DNA from: Paracoccaceae bacterium
GTDB lineage: Bacteria > Pseudomonadota > Alphaproteobacteria > Rhodobacterales > Rhodobacteraceae
NCBI GenBank assembly: GCA_016936395.1
Contig: JAFGXY010000056.1
Span: forward strand, 1-56,431
DNA length: 56,431 bases
Direction: 5' to 3'
Shown: positions 45,070 to 52,941 of the stretch, piece after piece
How the letters are laid out: each line of letters begins with the position of its first letter
Position numbering within the stretch: position 1 is the first letter of the stretch
Made by a program: the position numbers and the translations under genes
Notes under the pieces: model-generated
Told to the model about the DNA's origin: nothing
Seen by the model: the letters and a program-made list of their open reading frames with translations, nothing else
Databases searched by the model: none

Positions 45070-45774
45070 TCAATCCGTTGCATCTTGGCCCGGCCCAAAG
45101 ACATAGCCGTGCAAGGCCTGCCCTTCACGATGCAGCCAGTTGCGCTGAACCTGCCAGCGGGGAAACAACCGCTCGACCACCGCCCAGAACGCGGGCGAGT
45201 GGTTCATCTCGGCCAGGTGCGCCACCTCATGCGCGGCGACATAGTCCAGCACCGACGCAGGGGCCATGATCAGCCGCCACGAAAACATCAGCGCCCCATC
45301 CGGCGCGCAAGACCCCCAGCGAGACCGCGTATCACGCAGCGTCAGCCGGGTGTAGGGGCGGCCAAGGGCAGCGGCATGCCGGTCGCAGGCCGCCGCCAGA
45401 CGGTCGCGTGCCAGCACCTTCAGATAGGCCCCGGCCCGCACCCCCGCCTGCGCCGGATCGCCGGGCACCAGCAGCGCATCCTCCCCCAACCGCACCGACC
45501 GCCCCGCACCGGGAACAAGCTGCACCATCCGCCCTTCAAGCGGCACCAGATCGCCCAGACCCACGGTCTTTCGTCCCGGCATCTCGGCCAGGGTCCGGCG
45601 AATCCACCCCTCTTGCTCGGCGGCAAAGCGAAGCGCCTCGGATTCGCGCGCGCGCAACGGCATCGACAACGTCACCCGCCCATCCAGCCGCGACACCCGC
45701 AGCGAAAACCGCCGCGACCGGGCTGACCGGCGCAGGGTGATATCAACAGGGGGGGAACCGGGAAGCTGGGGCAT
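45070..45774 (-). CDS. YgjP-type (M48/DUF45) metal-dependent hydrolase
   Basis: 234 residues. The zinc motif is YVAAHEVAHLAEMNHSPAFW (HExxH plus a downstream His), and RDTRSRWGSCAPDGALMFSW is the family's conserved strand region. The fold matches the YgjP/UTP-pyrophosphatase-like metallopeptidases of unknown substrate. The start at 45774 gives MPQLPGSPPVDITLRRSARS. It is 32 bases upstream of the GntR gene on the same strand. Confidence 0.85.
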   Translation of the reverse strand: MPQLPGSPPVDITLRRSARSRRFSLRVSRLDGRVTLSMPLRARESEALRFAAEQEGWIRRTLAEMPGRKTVGLGDLVPLEGRMVQLVPGAGRSVRLGEDALLVPGDPAQAGVRAGAYLKVLARDRLAAACDRHAAALGRPYTRLTLRDTRSRWGSCAPDGALMFSWRLIMAPASVLDYVAAHEVAHLAEMNHSPAFWAVVERLFPRWQVQRNWLHREGQALHGYVFGPGQDATD

Positions 45775-45909
45775 CTGACGCTCTTGAACCACCCCTCCAG
45801 AATAGCCAGCTTGACATTGGCCGCAATGGGGCCAAAAGCCTTTGACAGACGCGGGCCCTTGTGGCAAGCGACACTGTCTCACAATCTGCACAGCCTTAAG
45901 GGAAACACC

Positions 45910-46242
45910 ATGCCCAAGGAAGAATGGGGTACAAAGCGCATCTGCCCGACCACCGGCAAACGCTTTTACGACCTGAACCGCACCCCGATCGTCAGCCCCT
46001 ACACGGGTGAGGTCGTGGATATCGAAACCGCGCGTCGCAAGCTGGCGGCCTCGGTGATTGCCCGTGTCGTGCCGGAAAAGGACGATGAGGTGCTGGTCGA
46101 TGATCTGGAAGCCGAAGATGATCTGCTGGAAACTCCGGCGGACGATACGGAACTGGATGATGACCTGCTGGAAGACGATAGCGATGACAACGTCTCGCTG
46201 GATGAATTGGCCGACGTGGCCGGCGACGAAGACGAGGTCTGA
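45910..46242 (+). CDS. TIGR02300 family protein with acidic tail
   Basis: 110 residues. The N-terminal part EEWGTKRICPTTGKRFYDLN with TPIVSPYTGEVV is the TIGR02300 pattern (an alphaproteobacterial zinc-ribbon-like protein; here only one Cys survives in this stretch). The rest is a very acidic tail (DDTELDDDLLEDDSDDN). Function unknown. The ATG at 45910 has AAGGGA upstream and removes an unrelated 42-residue leader. Confidence 0.85.
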   Translation: MPKEEWGTKRICPTTGKRFYDLNRTPIVSPYTGEVVDIETARRKLAASVIARVVPEKDDEVLVDDLEAEDDLLETPADDTELDDDLLEDDSDDNVSLDELADVAGDEDEV

Positions 46243-46345
46243 GTTTTCGCGTATGCGCGGGAACGGGATCAAAAAACCACTTGCACCCCCCCGCGCCCTC
46301 GCCTAAACACCGCGCATCGCAGCGGAGACGCTACGGTAACCCGGT

Positions 46346-46421
<76 letters not shown>

Positions 46422-46450
46422 AAATTCCCAAATGATTACAATGCGTTAGC

Positions 46451-46472
46451 AGGCCGCCCTTCGGGGCGGCCT
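46451..46472. terminator. Hairpin after the tRNA-Ala gene
   Basis: A perfect 9-bp stem, AGGCCGCCC with GGGCGGCCT around TTCG, 29 bases after the tRNA. A short T-containing tail (TCGCGTTT) follows. Confidence 0.65.
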
Positions 46473-46485
46473 TCGCGTTTCTGAG

Positions 46486-46510
46486 CAGTTTGCAACATTC
46501 TTGCAACATT
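46486..46510. repeat. Left inverted repeat with two TGCAACATT boxes
   Basis: TGCAACATT occurs at 46491 and 46502, 11 bases apart. The 25-base block is the reverse complement of 56062-56087 except for one extra base there. Such paired short boxes resemble integrase arm sites or element ends (inference). Confidence 0.7.
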
Positions 46511-46619
46511 TGCATCACCACGTTTAAACATGGGTGCCTTGACGCCCCTTGCCCCATGTTCGACAAACTCCTGCCACATCAGGGCGTTACCCCTCAACTG
46601 AACGAGTGGGGGCGAATCT

Positions 46620-47441
46620 GTGAACCAAGTCGCAAAGATCGAGGAGACGGCGAGCACGGCTTACAGCTTGCGCGCTGCTCATCGTTCCGACGACTTCCTC
46701 AAGATCATGCCGCCCGCCGAAGACACGGAATGGCACCCGCTTCCTGCAATCCTCGACGGGATCACGTTCGCTGCCCGCTTTATCGGCAGTTCGAAGATGT
46801 GGGGGCATCATCGCGCCTACCTCGACCATGTGCATGTTGCGCGGGGCAAGGTAATCGCGACCGACGGGAAGTGCCTTGTCGAGTACAGCGTTGGCGAGTG
46901 CCCCGACTTCTCCATCCTACCCGTGCAGGTTGCGCAGATCACAGCGTTTGGCGAGGCACCTTCCCATGTGAATCTCGACAGTCGCCTCAAGTTGAAATGG
47001 GCGAACGGCAACTATTTGATCACAAAGTTCCGCACCTTCCCAGAATTGGTTGAGCAGGTGACTCCGCTTATCGCGGCGCACGATTGGGACGACTTCATCA
47101 AGATGGACCCTGACTGGCGTGACCAGATCATCGGGCGGTTTTCCTACAAGTCTGCGCCTGACCGCGTTGGGTATAAGCGCAGTAAAGGACTCGTCTACTT
47201 CACACCTGACCGCATAGTTGGGGGGATGTATGACTTCGCTCCTGACATAGAACTGCGGATGGTCACTCACACGAAGGCGGACGTTGCGTTCGACCAGAAG
47301 CAACTACTGCGTGCGTTGAAGGTGGCGGACGAGTTCAAGTTCGTCCATGGCGATGTGTCCTACTTCTTGTTCAAGGCACCGAACGTGCGCGGGGTCATTG
47401 CACTTGACCGCCCGGTCGATCCTGTGCCGGTGCTGTCATGA
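46620..47441 (+). CDS. Putative phage sliding-clamp-like protein (273 aa)
   Basis: Not securely identified. The pattern LDHVHVARGKVIATDGKCLV, in which a strand leads to ATDG, and the C-terminal FKFVHGDVSYFLFKAPNVRG leading to VIALDRP resemble bacterial and phage beta-clamp subunits, but the length is well below a full DnaN (about 370) and no clamp-binding residues were identified. A GTG at 46620 with a G-rich upstream tract is the start. It is the first gene after the left inverted repeat, and its stop overlaps the next gene as ATGA. Confidence 0.45.
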   Translation: MNQVAKIEETASTAYSLRAAHRSDDFLKIMPPAEDTEWHPLPAILDGITFAARFIGSSKMWGHHRAYLDHVHVARGKVIATDGKCLVEYSVGECPDFSILPVQVAQITAFGEAPSHVNLDSRLKLKWANGNYLITKFRTFPELVEQVTPLIAAHDWDDFIKMDPDWRDQIIGRFSYKSAPDRVGYKRSKGLVYFTPDRIVGGMYDFAPDIELRMVTHTKADVAFDQKQLLRALKVADEFKFVHGDVSYFLFKAPNVRGVIALDRPVDPVPVLS

Positions 47442-48052
47442 GGGTGGTGTCCGAAGGGCTATTCTTCCATCCAGACGGGTCCGCACCTGCCGACGTGCTG
47501 AACCGGATGCTCGACGGCACCATGAACCCGCGACTCGACTCTCCCTTTCTGCCTGCATTTGCGGAAACCCACGAAGCGCGCGAACGTATCGTGGCACAGA
47601 TCAGCCGGACAGAAGGCCGTCTTGCGATGCTGCGGGGGATGCTTGCACGGATGGATGAACGCCTTGCGGCACAGGAGGTGGCAACCGCGCACTATGCAGA
47701 GACGGGCGAGATCGACCCTATCCTCCTGCCTTCCTGCGAGTCAGTCGCAAAGGCGGAAGTTGCCAAGCAGACGCAGCAGGTCAAAGATGAAGCTGCCTTC
47801 GTGCTGCCGGATGAGTTGGTGAAAGCCGGTTGGTCCCAGAAATCAGTGCATGTTACGGACAACGATATAATCGTGACCATCCGCAAGACGCGGACGGACG
47901 CGCCTGTCACGGTCGAGGAAACAGCCAAGGCCGTGGTCGAGAAGTTCAAGATTGCGTTGCAGCCGTTCCAAGTGGACGGTGCAAACTTCCGCGTCCTGCG
48001 TGATCGCATCGCGACGCGCCCGCAACAACCGAAAGGGCCTCCCGATGGCTGA
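47438..48052 (+). CDS. Unknown accessory protein (204 aa)
   Basis: Starts MRVVSEGLFFHPDGSAPADV. A probable coiled coil lies near 45-80 (EARERIVAQISRTEGRLAML and RGMLARMDERLAAQ), followed by a lysine- and valine-rich C-terminal domain. No family recognised. The start overlaps the previous stop by four bases (ATGA), and its own stop overlaps the next gene by eight, so these three form one translation unit. Confidence 0.65.
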   Translation: MRVVSEGLFFHPDGSAPADVLNRMLDGTMNPRLDSPFLPAFAETHEARERIVAQISRTEGRLAMLRGMLARMDERLAAQEVATAHYAETGEIDPILLPSCESVAKAEVAKQTQQVKDEAAFVLPDELVKAGWSQKSVHVTDNDIIVTIRKTRTDAPVTVEETAKAVVEKFKIALQPFQVDGANFRVLRDRIATRPQQPKGPPDG

Positions 48053-48434
48053 GATCGCTTCTGAGGACGACCTGTGGAAGCTGTTCTGGGAGAAGCCACC
48101 GAGGAACGGCCATAGGCAGAAGGGTGAACAGTTTGTCTATGGCGACACTCTGCTGACCCTCCTAGACGCGAAGTCGTTCGGTGCCACCGGAAAGAGCAAG
48201 CTGGCGCTGACCGACAAAACCAGACGCTACCTCGTCGCCCATGACAGTGCGCAGGCATTCGTGCGGCAGTGTGACCTTCGCGCAGTCATCAAGGCTTTAG
48301 CACGGGATCACGCAGGCGCTGTCCACGTCGGCTATCTTGGGACTGTCAGAACAGGGCATCAGCCTGACGAAGATGCTTCGTCAACGCGGCAACCACCTTT
48401 GCCTGCGGATCAAGCGACGTCTTTGTCAGCTTGA
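48045..48434 (+). CDS. Unknown accessory protein (129 aa)
   Basis: Starts MAEIASEDDLWKLFWEKPPR. No family recognised. It has clear coupling to the upstream gene (8-base overlap). Its last ~30 codons overlap a convergent gene by 89 bases; that tail (HQPDEDASSTRQPPLPADQA) looks composition-driven, so the protein may originally have ended earlier or this end may reflect a frameshift. Confidence 0.55.
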   Translation: MAEIASEDDLWKLFWEKPPRNGHRQKGEQFVYGDTLLTLLDAKSFGATGKSKLALTDKTRRYLVAHDSAQAFVRQCDLRAVIKALARDHAGAVHVGYLGTVRTGHQPDEDASSTRQPPLPADQATSLSA

Positions 48435-48663
48435 TGGCTTCGGCTGCGACGTCGGCGGCTGTCAGCCCTTCCAAATGAGGCTTGTTCCGAATGTTGTACC
48501 ATATGCGGAACAAGCCGCCCTCAGTCCGCTTGACTGACATTTTGTGAACCAGCAACGCAGTTTCACCACCACCATCGAGCAGGACGGCAATGTCTCGCGC
48601 GAACTGCTTGGCGTCCTTCTCGGAGATAGCGAAGGTCACGTCGAACAGGGTCAAAGCGATCAT
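48346..48663 (-). CDS. Unknown accessory protein (105 aa)
   Basis: Starts MIALTLFDVTFAISEKDAKQ. GGA precedes the ATG, which overlaps the stop of the upstream gene as ATGA. An alpha/beta segment (ETALLVHKMSVKRTEGGLFR) precedes a helical C-terminus rich in Lys and Ala. No family recognised. Last of a four-gene minus-strand unit. Confidence 0.6.
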   Translation of the reverse strand: MIALTLFDVTFAISEKDAKQFARDIAVLLDGGGETALLVHKMSVKRTEGGLFRIWYNIRNKPHLEGLTAADVAAEAIKLTKTSLDPQAKVVAALTKHLRQADALF

Positions 48664-48851
48664 AGGGTTTCCTTTGTGTTGAGCCAGCAGTCGCGGCACT
48701 CGCCCGTCTGCGTGTATCGGGCTGGATAGGGGCCATGGTGCGGGCACGGTTCGTCTGCGGCCTCGTAGAGAGGCATTTCCATCGCCTTGGCGGCGTCGCG
48801 GTCGCGATAGAACGGGACGTGGGCAAGCACGCCGTTGACGATTCCGACCAT
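48660..48851 (-). CDS. Small zinc-knuckle-like protein (63 aa)
   Basis: Starts MVGIVNGVLAHVPFYRDRDA. The C-terminal half has CPHH, then about ten residues, then CRDCW (a C-x2-H ... C-x2-C pattern), the layout of a small treble-clef or zinc knuckle found in phage endonuclease and packaging accessory proteins. Both ends overlap neighbouring genes (ATGA). Function unknown. Confidence 0.6.
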   Translation of the reverse strand: MVGIVNGVLAHVPFYRDRDAAKAMEMPLYEAADEPCPHHGPYPARYTQTGECRDCWLNTKETL

Positions 48852-49213
48852 CAGATAGGCCCCTCGTCTTGATTGTCGGCAATGTCATCCTTGAACGGTC
48901 GAAGGGAATCCTTCGGGCCGATGAAGTCGAGACGCAGCGCGGCCATTTCCTCAAGAGATGCGCCGGGTATCCAAACCTTGACGCGGTGCTTACCGCCGCG
49001 CGCGATGGTCAAAATGGGGCGTCGCTTCGGATCAAGTTCAACGCGAATATCCACCACCTCCTGCGGCACCGCGTCGATTTGATCAAGAACACGAGGCAAG
49101 ACGATCTTCTGATAGACAGCTTTGACCTGCCAAGGATAGGAGATCAGCGCAAGGATACCTTCCGCACTCTCCTTGCACAGGTTGGTGGTCAAAACGAGGT
49201 CGGTCGCGCGCAT
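48851..49213 (-). CDS. Unknown accessory protein (120 aa)
   Basis: Starts MRATDLVLTTNLCKESAEGI. Mostly beta-rich, with RRPILTIARGGKHRVKVWIP near the middle. No family recognised. The stop overlaps the next start. In the minus-strand unit 49447-48346. Confidence 0.6.
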   Translation of the reverse strand: MRATDLVLTTNLCKESAEGILALISYPWQVKAVYQKIVLPRVLDQIDAVPQEVVDIRVELDPKRRPILTIARGGKHRVKVWIPGASLEEMAALRLDFIGPKDSLRPFKDDIADNQDEGPI

Positions 49214-49447
49214 CTATCGCACCGTGTCCAGCCATTGCTTCGCTTGGGCCGCAACCTTCAACTCGGTGGCCACGATGCCTGTCGCCCACGCGTGATCTTC
49301 CTCGGCACGGCGGAGGAACGCTGCCGAGTCCTCGCGAAGATGGGCACAGGTTTTGTCCAGCATCATCGCCTCATACCAAGCCTGTGACGCGACGAGGCGA
49401 AGGCGGGTGATTTCAAGCAGGGTGGCGGCGGCTTCGGAGACTATCAT
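49214..49447 (-). CDS. Small helical protein, first of a minus-strand unit (77 aa)
   Basis: Starts MIVSEAAATLLEITRLRLVA with AAAGGA seven bases upstream. It is fully helical, including EDSAAFLRRAEEDHAWATGI. Its stop directly abuts the next start. No family recognised. Promoters must lie in the 183-base gap to the divergent exonuclease gene. Confidence 0.6.
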   Translation of the reverse strand: MIVSEAAATLLEITRLRLVASQAWYEAMMLDKTCAHLREDSAAFLRRAEEDHAWATGIVATELKVAAQAKQWLDTVR

Positions 49448-49630
49448 CTGGCATCCTTTCGATTGGAACGCCCCAAGCGTCACCGTTGATAGGCCGACAC
49501 TGGACGGAGCGCCCGACAGCGATCAAGCACGGTTCAAGGAGTGATTGAAGTCGTGTGGGTAGCGTCTCAACGGCGCTTGCCACGAGTGTCGCCATGCCGC
49601 TATCTTTCAACCAAAACGGGAGGTTGATCT

Positions 49631-50497
49631 ATGCGCTTTGTTGCCATTGACGTTGAAACCGCGAACGCCGACATGGCGTCGATATGCTCAATCGGGGCCG
49701 CTGTCTTTGAGGACGGTCAGCTTGCGGACGAGTGGTATTCGCTGATCGACCCAAAAGACTACTTCGACGGTATGAACGTGTCGATCCACGGGATCACAGA
49801 AGCCGACGTTCGCGGCGCACCTACCTTCAAAGCAGCGATGGCCGAGATTGAACGGCGGATTGGCGACCAGATCGTCGTCACCCACACCCACTTCGACCGC
49901 GTTGCGATGCACCAAGCCGCGACGCGATGGTCAGTGCCCGCTGTTCGCTGCACTTGGCTTGATTCCGCCCGCGTCGTGCGGAGGACATGGGCAGACTGCG
50001 CTCGATCAGGCTACGGCCTGTCTGCCGTCTGCAAGCGCATCGGCTACACGTTCGACCACCACAACGCGCTGGAAGATGCGAAGGCGTCAGGACACGTCCT
50101 GCTTGCCGCTATGCGCGATAGCGGCATGGACCTTGACACGATGCTCAAGCGCGTCCTGCAACCCATCGACCCTTCGGCCAGCGGGTCTGCTGCATCCATC
50201 AAGCGCGACGGGAATGCCGATGGTGAGTTTGCAGGAGAGGTGATCGTGTTCACGGGTGCCCTTGAGATACCGCGCCGTGAGGCCGCAGACCTTGCGGCAT
50301 CGGTTGGGTGCGAAGTCGGTGCAGGCGTCACGAAGAAGACGACCATGCTTGTTGTCGGTGACATGGACGTCCAGCGGTTGGCCGGGCACGAGAAGTCATC
50401 GAAGCATCGCAAGGCGGAAGAATTGGCAGCGGCGGGCTACCCCATCCGCATCATCCGTGAAACCGACTTCAAGCAATTGGTCGCGACGGCTGGTTGA
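49631..50497 (+). CDS. DEDDh 3'-5' exonuclease fused to a BRCT domain
   Basis: 288 residues. An N-terminal DnaQ-like domain carries the D7/E9 pair (MRFVAIDVETANADMASICS), ISIHGITEADVRG-like VSIHGITEADVRGAPTFKAA, and HNALEDAKASGHVLL with the H and D residues. A BRCT domain fills the end (about 198-288: GEVIVFTGALEIPRREAADL with AASVGCEVGAGVTKKTTMLV). The pairing occurs in some bacterial exonucleases; here it sits among phage genes. The expected role is processing or repair of DNA at ends. The ATG at 49631 has GGGAGG upstream. Confidence 0.85.
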   Translation: MRFVAIDVETANADMASICSIGAAVFEDGQLADEWYSLIDPKDYFDGMNVSIHGITEADVRGAPTFKAAMAEIERRIGDQIVVTHTHFDRVAMHQAATRWSVPAVRCTWLDSARVVRRTWADCARSGYGLSAVCKRIGYTFDHHNALEDAKASGHVLLAAMRDSGMDLDTMLKRVLQPIDPSASGSAASIKRDGNADGEFAGEVIVFTGALEIPRREAADLAASVGCEVGAGVTKKTTMLVVGDMDVQRLAGHEKSSKHRKAEELAAAGYPIRIIRETDFKQLVATAG

Positions 50498-50524
50498 CGT
50501 CCCCGGTGGTTCTATTCTCGTTGT

Positions 50525-50549
50525 GTGAGCCTCATCAACGGAGGCTCAC
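50525..50549 (+). promoter_or_regulatory. Hairpin masking the ribosome site of the 58-aa gene
   Basis: GTGAGCCTC (50525-50533) pairs perfectly with GAGGCTCAC (50541-50549), and the second arm contains the GGAGG two bases before the ATG at 50552. Translation could be switched by anything that opens this 9-bp stem. Confidence 0.65.
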
Positions 50550-50551
50550 CC

Positions 50552-50728
50552 ATGTTTTTCACCAGACCTGCGCCCGCTTTGCCCGAACGGCCCTTTCCCC
50601 TCGTGCTGCGCCAGTCCCAACGATGCGACCTGCCCAACCCACGGCTAGGCCGACGCCGTGCGCTTGCGCTGATCGAAGACAAACCGAAGACACCGCGGCC
50701 TGCACCTTACAAGTTTGCTGCTGAATGA
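50552..50728 (+). CDS. Small basic proline-rich protein (58 aa)
   Basis: Starts MFFTRPAPALPERPFPLVLR and is basic and proline-rich with no hydrophobic helix. A GGAGG lies within an upstream hairpin that ends two bases before ATG. No family recognised. The clean ribosome site and lack of a competing frame are the support. Confidence 0.45.
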   Translation: MFFTRPAPALPERPFPLVLRQSQRCDLPNPRLGRRRALALIEDKPKTPRPAPYKFAAE

Positions 50729-50800
50729 GGTGACTCCTGATCGCACGGTTTGAAGCCGCGCGGTCATCGCCTATCGTCCCGGCAAGCAACGGAGACGGCG

Positions 50801-51292
50801 ATGGACGATTTCAGCGATGATCTTTTCGACGGCCCTGACCGCGCGAACCCGGATCGCATTTGGGAAGCGATGATGCGCGTTCGCGGCGGCAGTGCGGCAC
50901 GCCCCGCCTTCATCCTGCACTGGATTGAAGAAGTCGGCGCAGGCGCTGCGTTCTGGCCCATCGTGACGCGTGCATGGTCAGGCTTCGACCGTATCCCGCA
51001 CGAGGAGTTTGCGGAGTGGTTCCACATCTTCCGTCGCTGGCGTCCAAAGGTCGAAGGATTGCCTCGCCGCATGAAGGTCTATCGCGGGCAAGATTCCAGT
51101 GCGCCGCTGGGGCTGTCGTGGACACGCAATCGCAAGGTGGCGGAAGACTTCGCCCGTGGGCATCGCTTCTACTTCAACCCCAACCCCATCGTGCATGAAC
51201 TGGTGATCACGCCGGGCAAAGTTGCGTTCATCTGCAACGACCGTGAGGAAGAAGAAATCGTGCTGCGCGCCATTCCAGCAGCGCCCGTCTAA
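50801..51292 (+). CDS. Putative ADP-ribosyltransferase-like protein (163 aa)
   Basis: Starts MDDFSDDLFDGPDRANPDRI with GGAGA upstream. The second half matches the R-S-E pattern of ADP-ribosyltransferase folds in order: RRMKVYRGQ (Arg strand), LGLSWTRNRKVAEDFARGHR (S-x-T strand and helix) and VAFICNDREEEEIVL (E-x-E strand). That is the compact layout of many bacterial and phage ARTs, but activity is not proven. It stands alone and convergent with the terminase unit, as accessory (moron-like) genes often do. Confidence 0.5.
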   Translation: MDDFSDDLFDGPDRANPDRIWEAMMRVRGGSAARPAFILHWIEEVGAGAAFWPIVTRAWSGFDRIPHEEFAEWFHIFRRWRPKVEGLPRRMKVYRGQDSSAPLGLSWTRNRKVAEDFARGHRFYFNPNPIVHELVITPGKVAFICNDREEEEIVLRAIPAAPV

Positions 51293-51379
51293 GGCGGGGT
51301 GATGATCACGCCCCACCACGATGCCCGCTGACGCCGATGCACCAAGCGCCGCCCAGCTCTCGCGGGCGCTCTGCCGGAA

Positions 51380-52117
51380 TCAAAACCAGCCGCGAAGTCT
51401 GTGCTGTCCCGTGATCTGCGGCTGCAACTTCTCTGACGCAAAAGCCCCGATGATCAACGCAATCCCGAGATCGCCGTGACCTGCGGCTGACCGCGACTGC
51501 GCGATGATCTGGTTTCCCGCAGCCGTCGTCTGGGTAGAGAAGCTGGCAAGGTCTTGTTCGATCTCGCTGCGGAGCGGGCAGTCGTGCGCAAACTTGATCT
51601 CGCCTGCTGCGAACATCACGGCCAAGTTTTCAACGAGGGCCGTTTTCCCTGCGTTGACGTATCGCCCTTTCTTGCTCCAGTCCTGACCGCCCGTCATTTG
51701 AATGGCCTTGTGGTCGATCCCCTGATCCCAGAGCATGTCTGAAACGACGCGGCCAATGCTTGTGCCGTCAATCGCGAGTTCCGACTTCCCGCCAAGTGGC
51801 GGAGCGTTCTTGAGGCGGATCAGGTAATCGACGACCGAGACATACGACGCGCCGCGAAACCTGTCGGCAAAGACTATGGTACGACTGCGAGGGCCAACGA
51901 TGACCGTGGTGTCGTCCACGATGGGCAGGGCCTCGTCCTTGATCACGACGACCGCTGAGAAATCGTTTGCTTGCCCCAAGTCAGCGGCGATCTGGAAGCG
52001 GCTGAAACCCGTGACGCGCGGGATGGCAGGGTCTTGCCCTGTTTCATTGACCACGCGCCCGTCTGGCAGATAGGCGAGGTTGAGGGCGTTGTACTGGTAG
52101 TTCACATTCTCGGACAA
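51380..52117 (-). CDS. Terminase large subunit, nuclease half
   Basis: 245 residues starting TTG at 52117, with AGGAGG seven bases upstream. SRFQIAADLGQANDFSAVVV (metal-binding Asp), SELAIDGTSIGRVVSDML, and GHGDLGIALIIGAFA (the late catalytic Asp in the HxDxxxA-like motif) form the RNase H-like nuclease of phage terminases, which cut concatemeric DNA. Full TerL proteins usually carry ATPase and nuclease in one chain; here they are two genes overlapping by 16 bases in different frames. Confidence 0.78.
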   Translation of the reverse strand: MSENVNYQYNALNLAYLPDGRVVNETGQDPAIPRVTGFSRFQIAADLGQANDFSAVVVIKDEALPIVDDTTVIVGPRSRTIVFADRFRGASYVSVVDYLIRLKNAPPLGGKSELAIDGTSIGRVVSDMLWDQGIDHKAIQMTGGQDWSKKGRYVNAGKTALVENLAVMFAAGEIKFAHDCPLRSEIEQDLASFSTQTTAAGNQIIAQSRSAAGHGDLGIALIIGAFASEKLQPQITGQHRLRGWF

Positions 52118-52941
52118 ATTGCGCCCTCCTGCATATTGGTGGCCTGTTCGATGGCCGAAATGTCGAAGTAGCTGACCCCGTCGGACAACATCTCGACGTC
52201 AATTTCCTGCCGAAAACGAGTGGCAGACATGGTGCGGCGCATCCGTTCGACTTTCTCTGACAGTCGTGGCAATTCAGTGCCTTTGACCACGATGCGGTGT
52301 AGATCGTTGTCCAAGCGTTCGCGCCCGTTCTCGTCGAGGAACAAACGGGCGAAGTAGTTGTTCTTCCCGGCTGGTGTGCTGCTGAAATAGACCTGCCCTT
52401 GGGTCGTGAGCATCGGCAGCACGCCTGAGATCAACGCCTCGCCGCGCACGTCCTCCGTGTCGTCGCCCTTAAGAAATGCACATTCGTCGATCACCAAGAG
52501 CGACACCGACGGGAAACCCCGAATCGTGTCGGAGGTCGAGGGGAGCGCGATAACTCGCGCCCCGTTCGACATTTCCAGTTCGGTAAGGGTTGACCGCGTG
52601 ACCACGAGGTCCGTGCGGCGAAGCTGGCGGGTGACTTCGCGGGCGATGATCTTCGCTTGCCGTTCCGACGGTGCGATGCACAGCGACAGGGATTCTGCGA
52701 CGTGCAGTTCCTCGACGCAGCGGGCGGCGAGAACAGAAGTCTTGCCAGACTGCCGCCCCACGCGCATTGCCACTTCCGATGCGACGGCGCCACCGGGCAA
52801 GGCGGACGCAGGCGGGCGGACGCTGAACGCCTCGACCTGCCAGCTATCTGGCTCGTGGCCCATCCAATGCTGCAAGCGGGCTTTCGCATCCAAAGAGCGT
52901 TCTAGACCCTCCGCCCAAGTGATTAAGCCGTCAAATGCCAA
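52102..52941 (-). CDS. Terminase large subunit, ATPase half
   Basis: 279 residues from the TTG at 52941 (an ATG at 52974 lacks a ribosome site; AAGAGGA precedes the TTG). Walker A is EVAMRVGRQSGKTSVLAARC, Walker B is VSLLVIDECAFLKGDD, and the coupling motif is FSSTPAGKNNYFARLF, as in DNA-packaging terminase motors. The chain ends at 52102, where a full TerL would run into the nuclease domain. Confidence 0.82.
   Translation of the reverse strand: MAFDGLITWAEGLERSLDAKARLQHWMGHEPDSWQVEAFSVRPPASALPGGAVASEVAMRVGRQSGKTSVLAARCVEELHVAESLSLCIAPSERQAKIIAREVTRQLRRTDLVVTRSTLTELEMSNGARVIALPSTSDTIRGFPSVSLLVIDECAFLKGDDTEDVRGEALISGVLPMLTTQGQVYFSSTPAGKNNYFARLFLDENGRERLDNDLHRIVVKGTELPRLSEKVERMRRTMSATRFRQEIDVEMLSDGVSYFDISAIEQATNMQEGAICPRM

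Noticed and set aside
46431-46450. Possible direct att repeat with 56116-56135 (14 of 20 bases alike)
   Set aside because: Similarity is too weak and does not include the tRNA 3' end; compatible with chance.
46624-46635. 12-base match (ACCAAGTCGCAA) shared with 56185-56196
   Set aside because: It falls on the start of a coding gene at one site; too short to call a repeat on its own.
50494-50518. TTGACG / TATTCT promoter-like pair before the 58-aa gene
   Set aside because: Spacer is only 13 bases; too short for a sigma-70 type promoter.
52095-52125. Programmed -1 frameshift joining the two terminase halves
   Set aside because: No X-XXY-YYZ slippery heptamer in the overlap; the AGGAGG plus TTG is better explained as an independent start. 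Not excluded experimentally.
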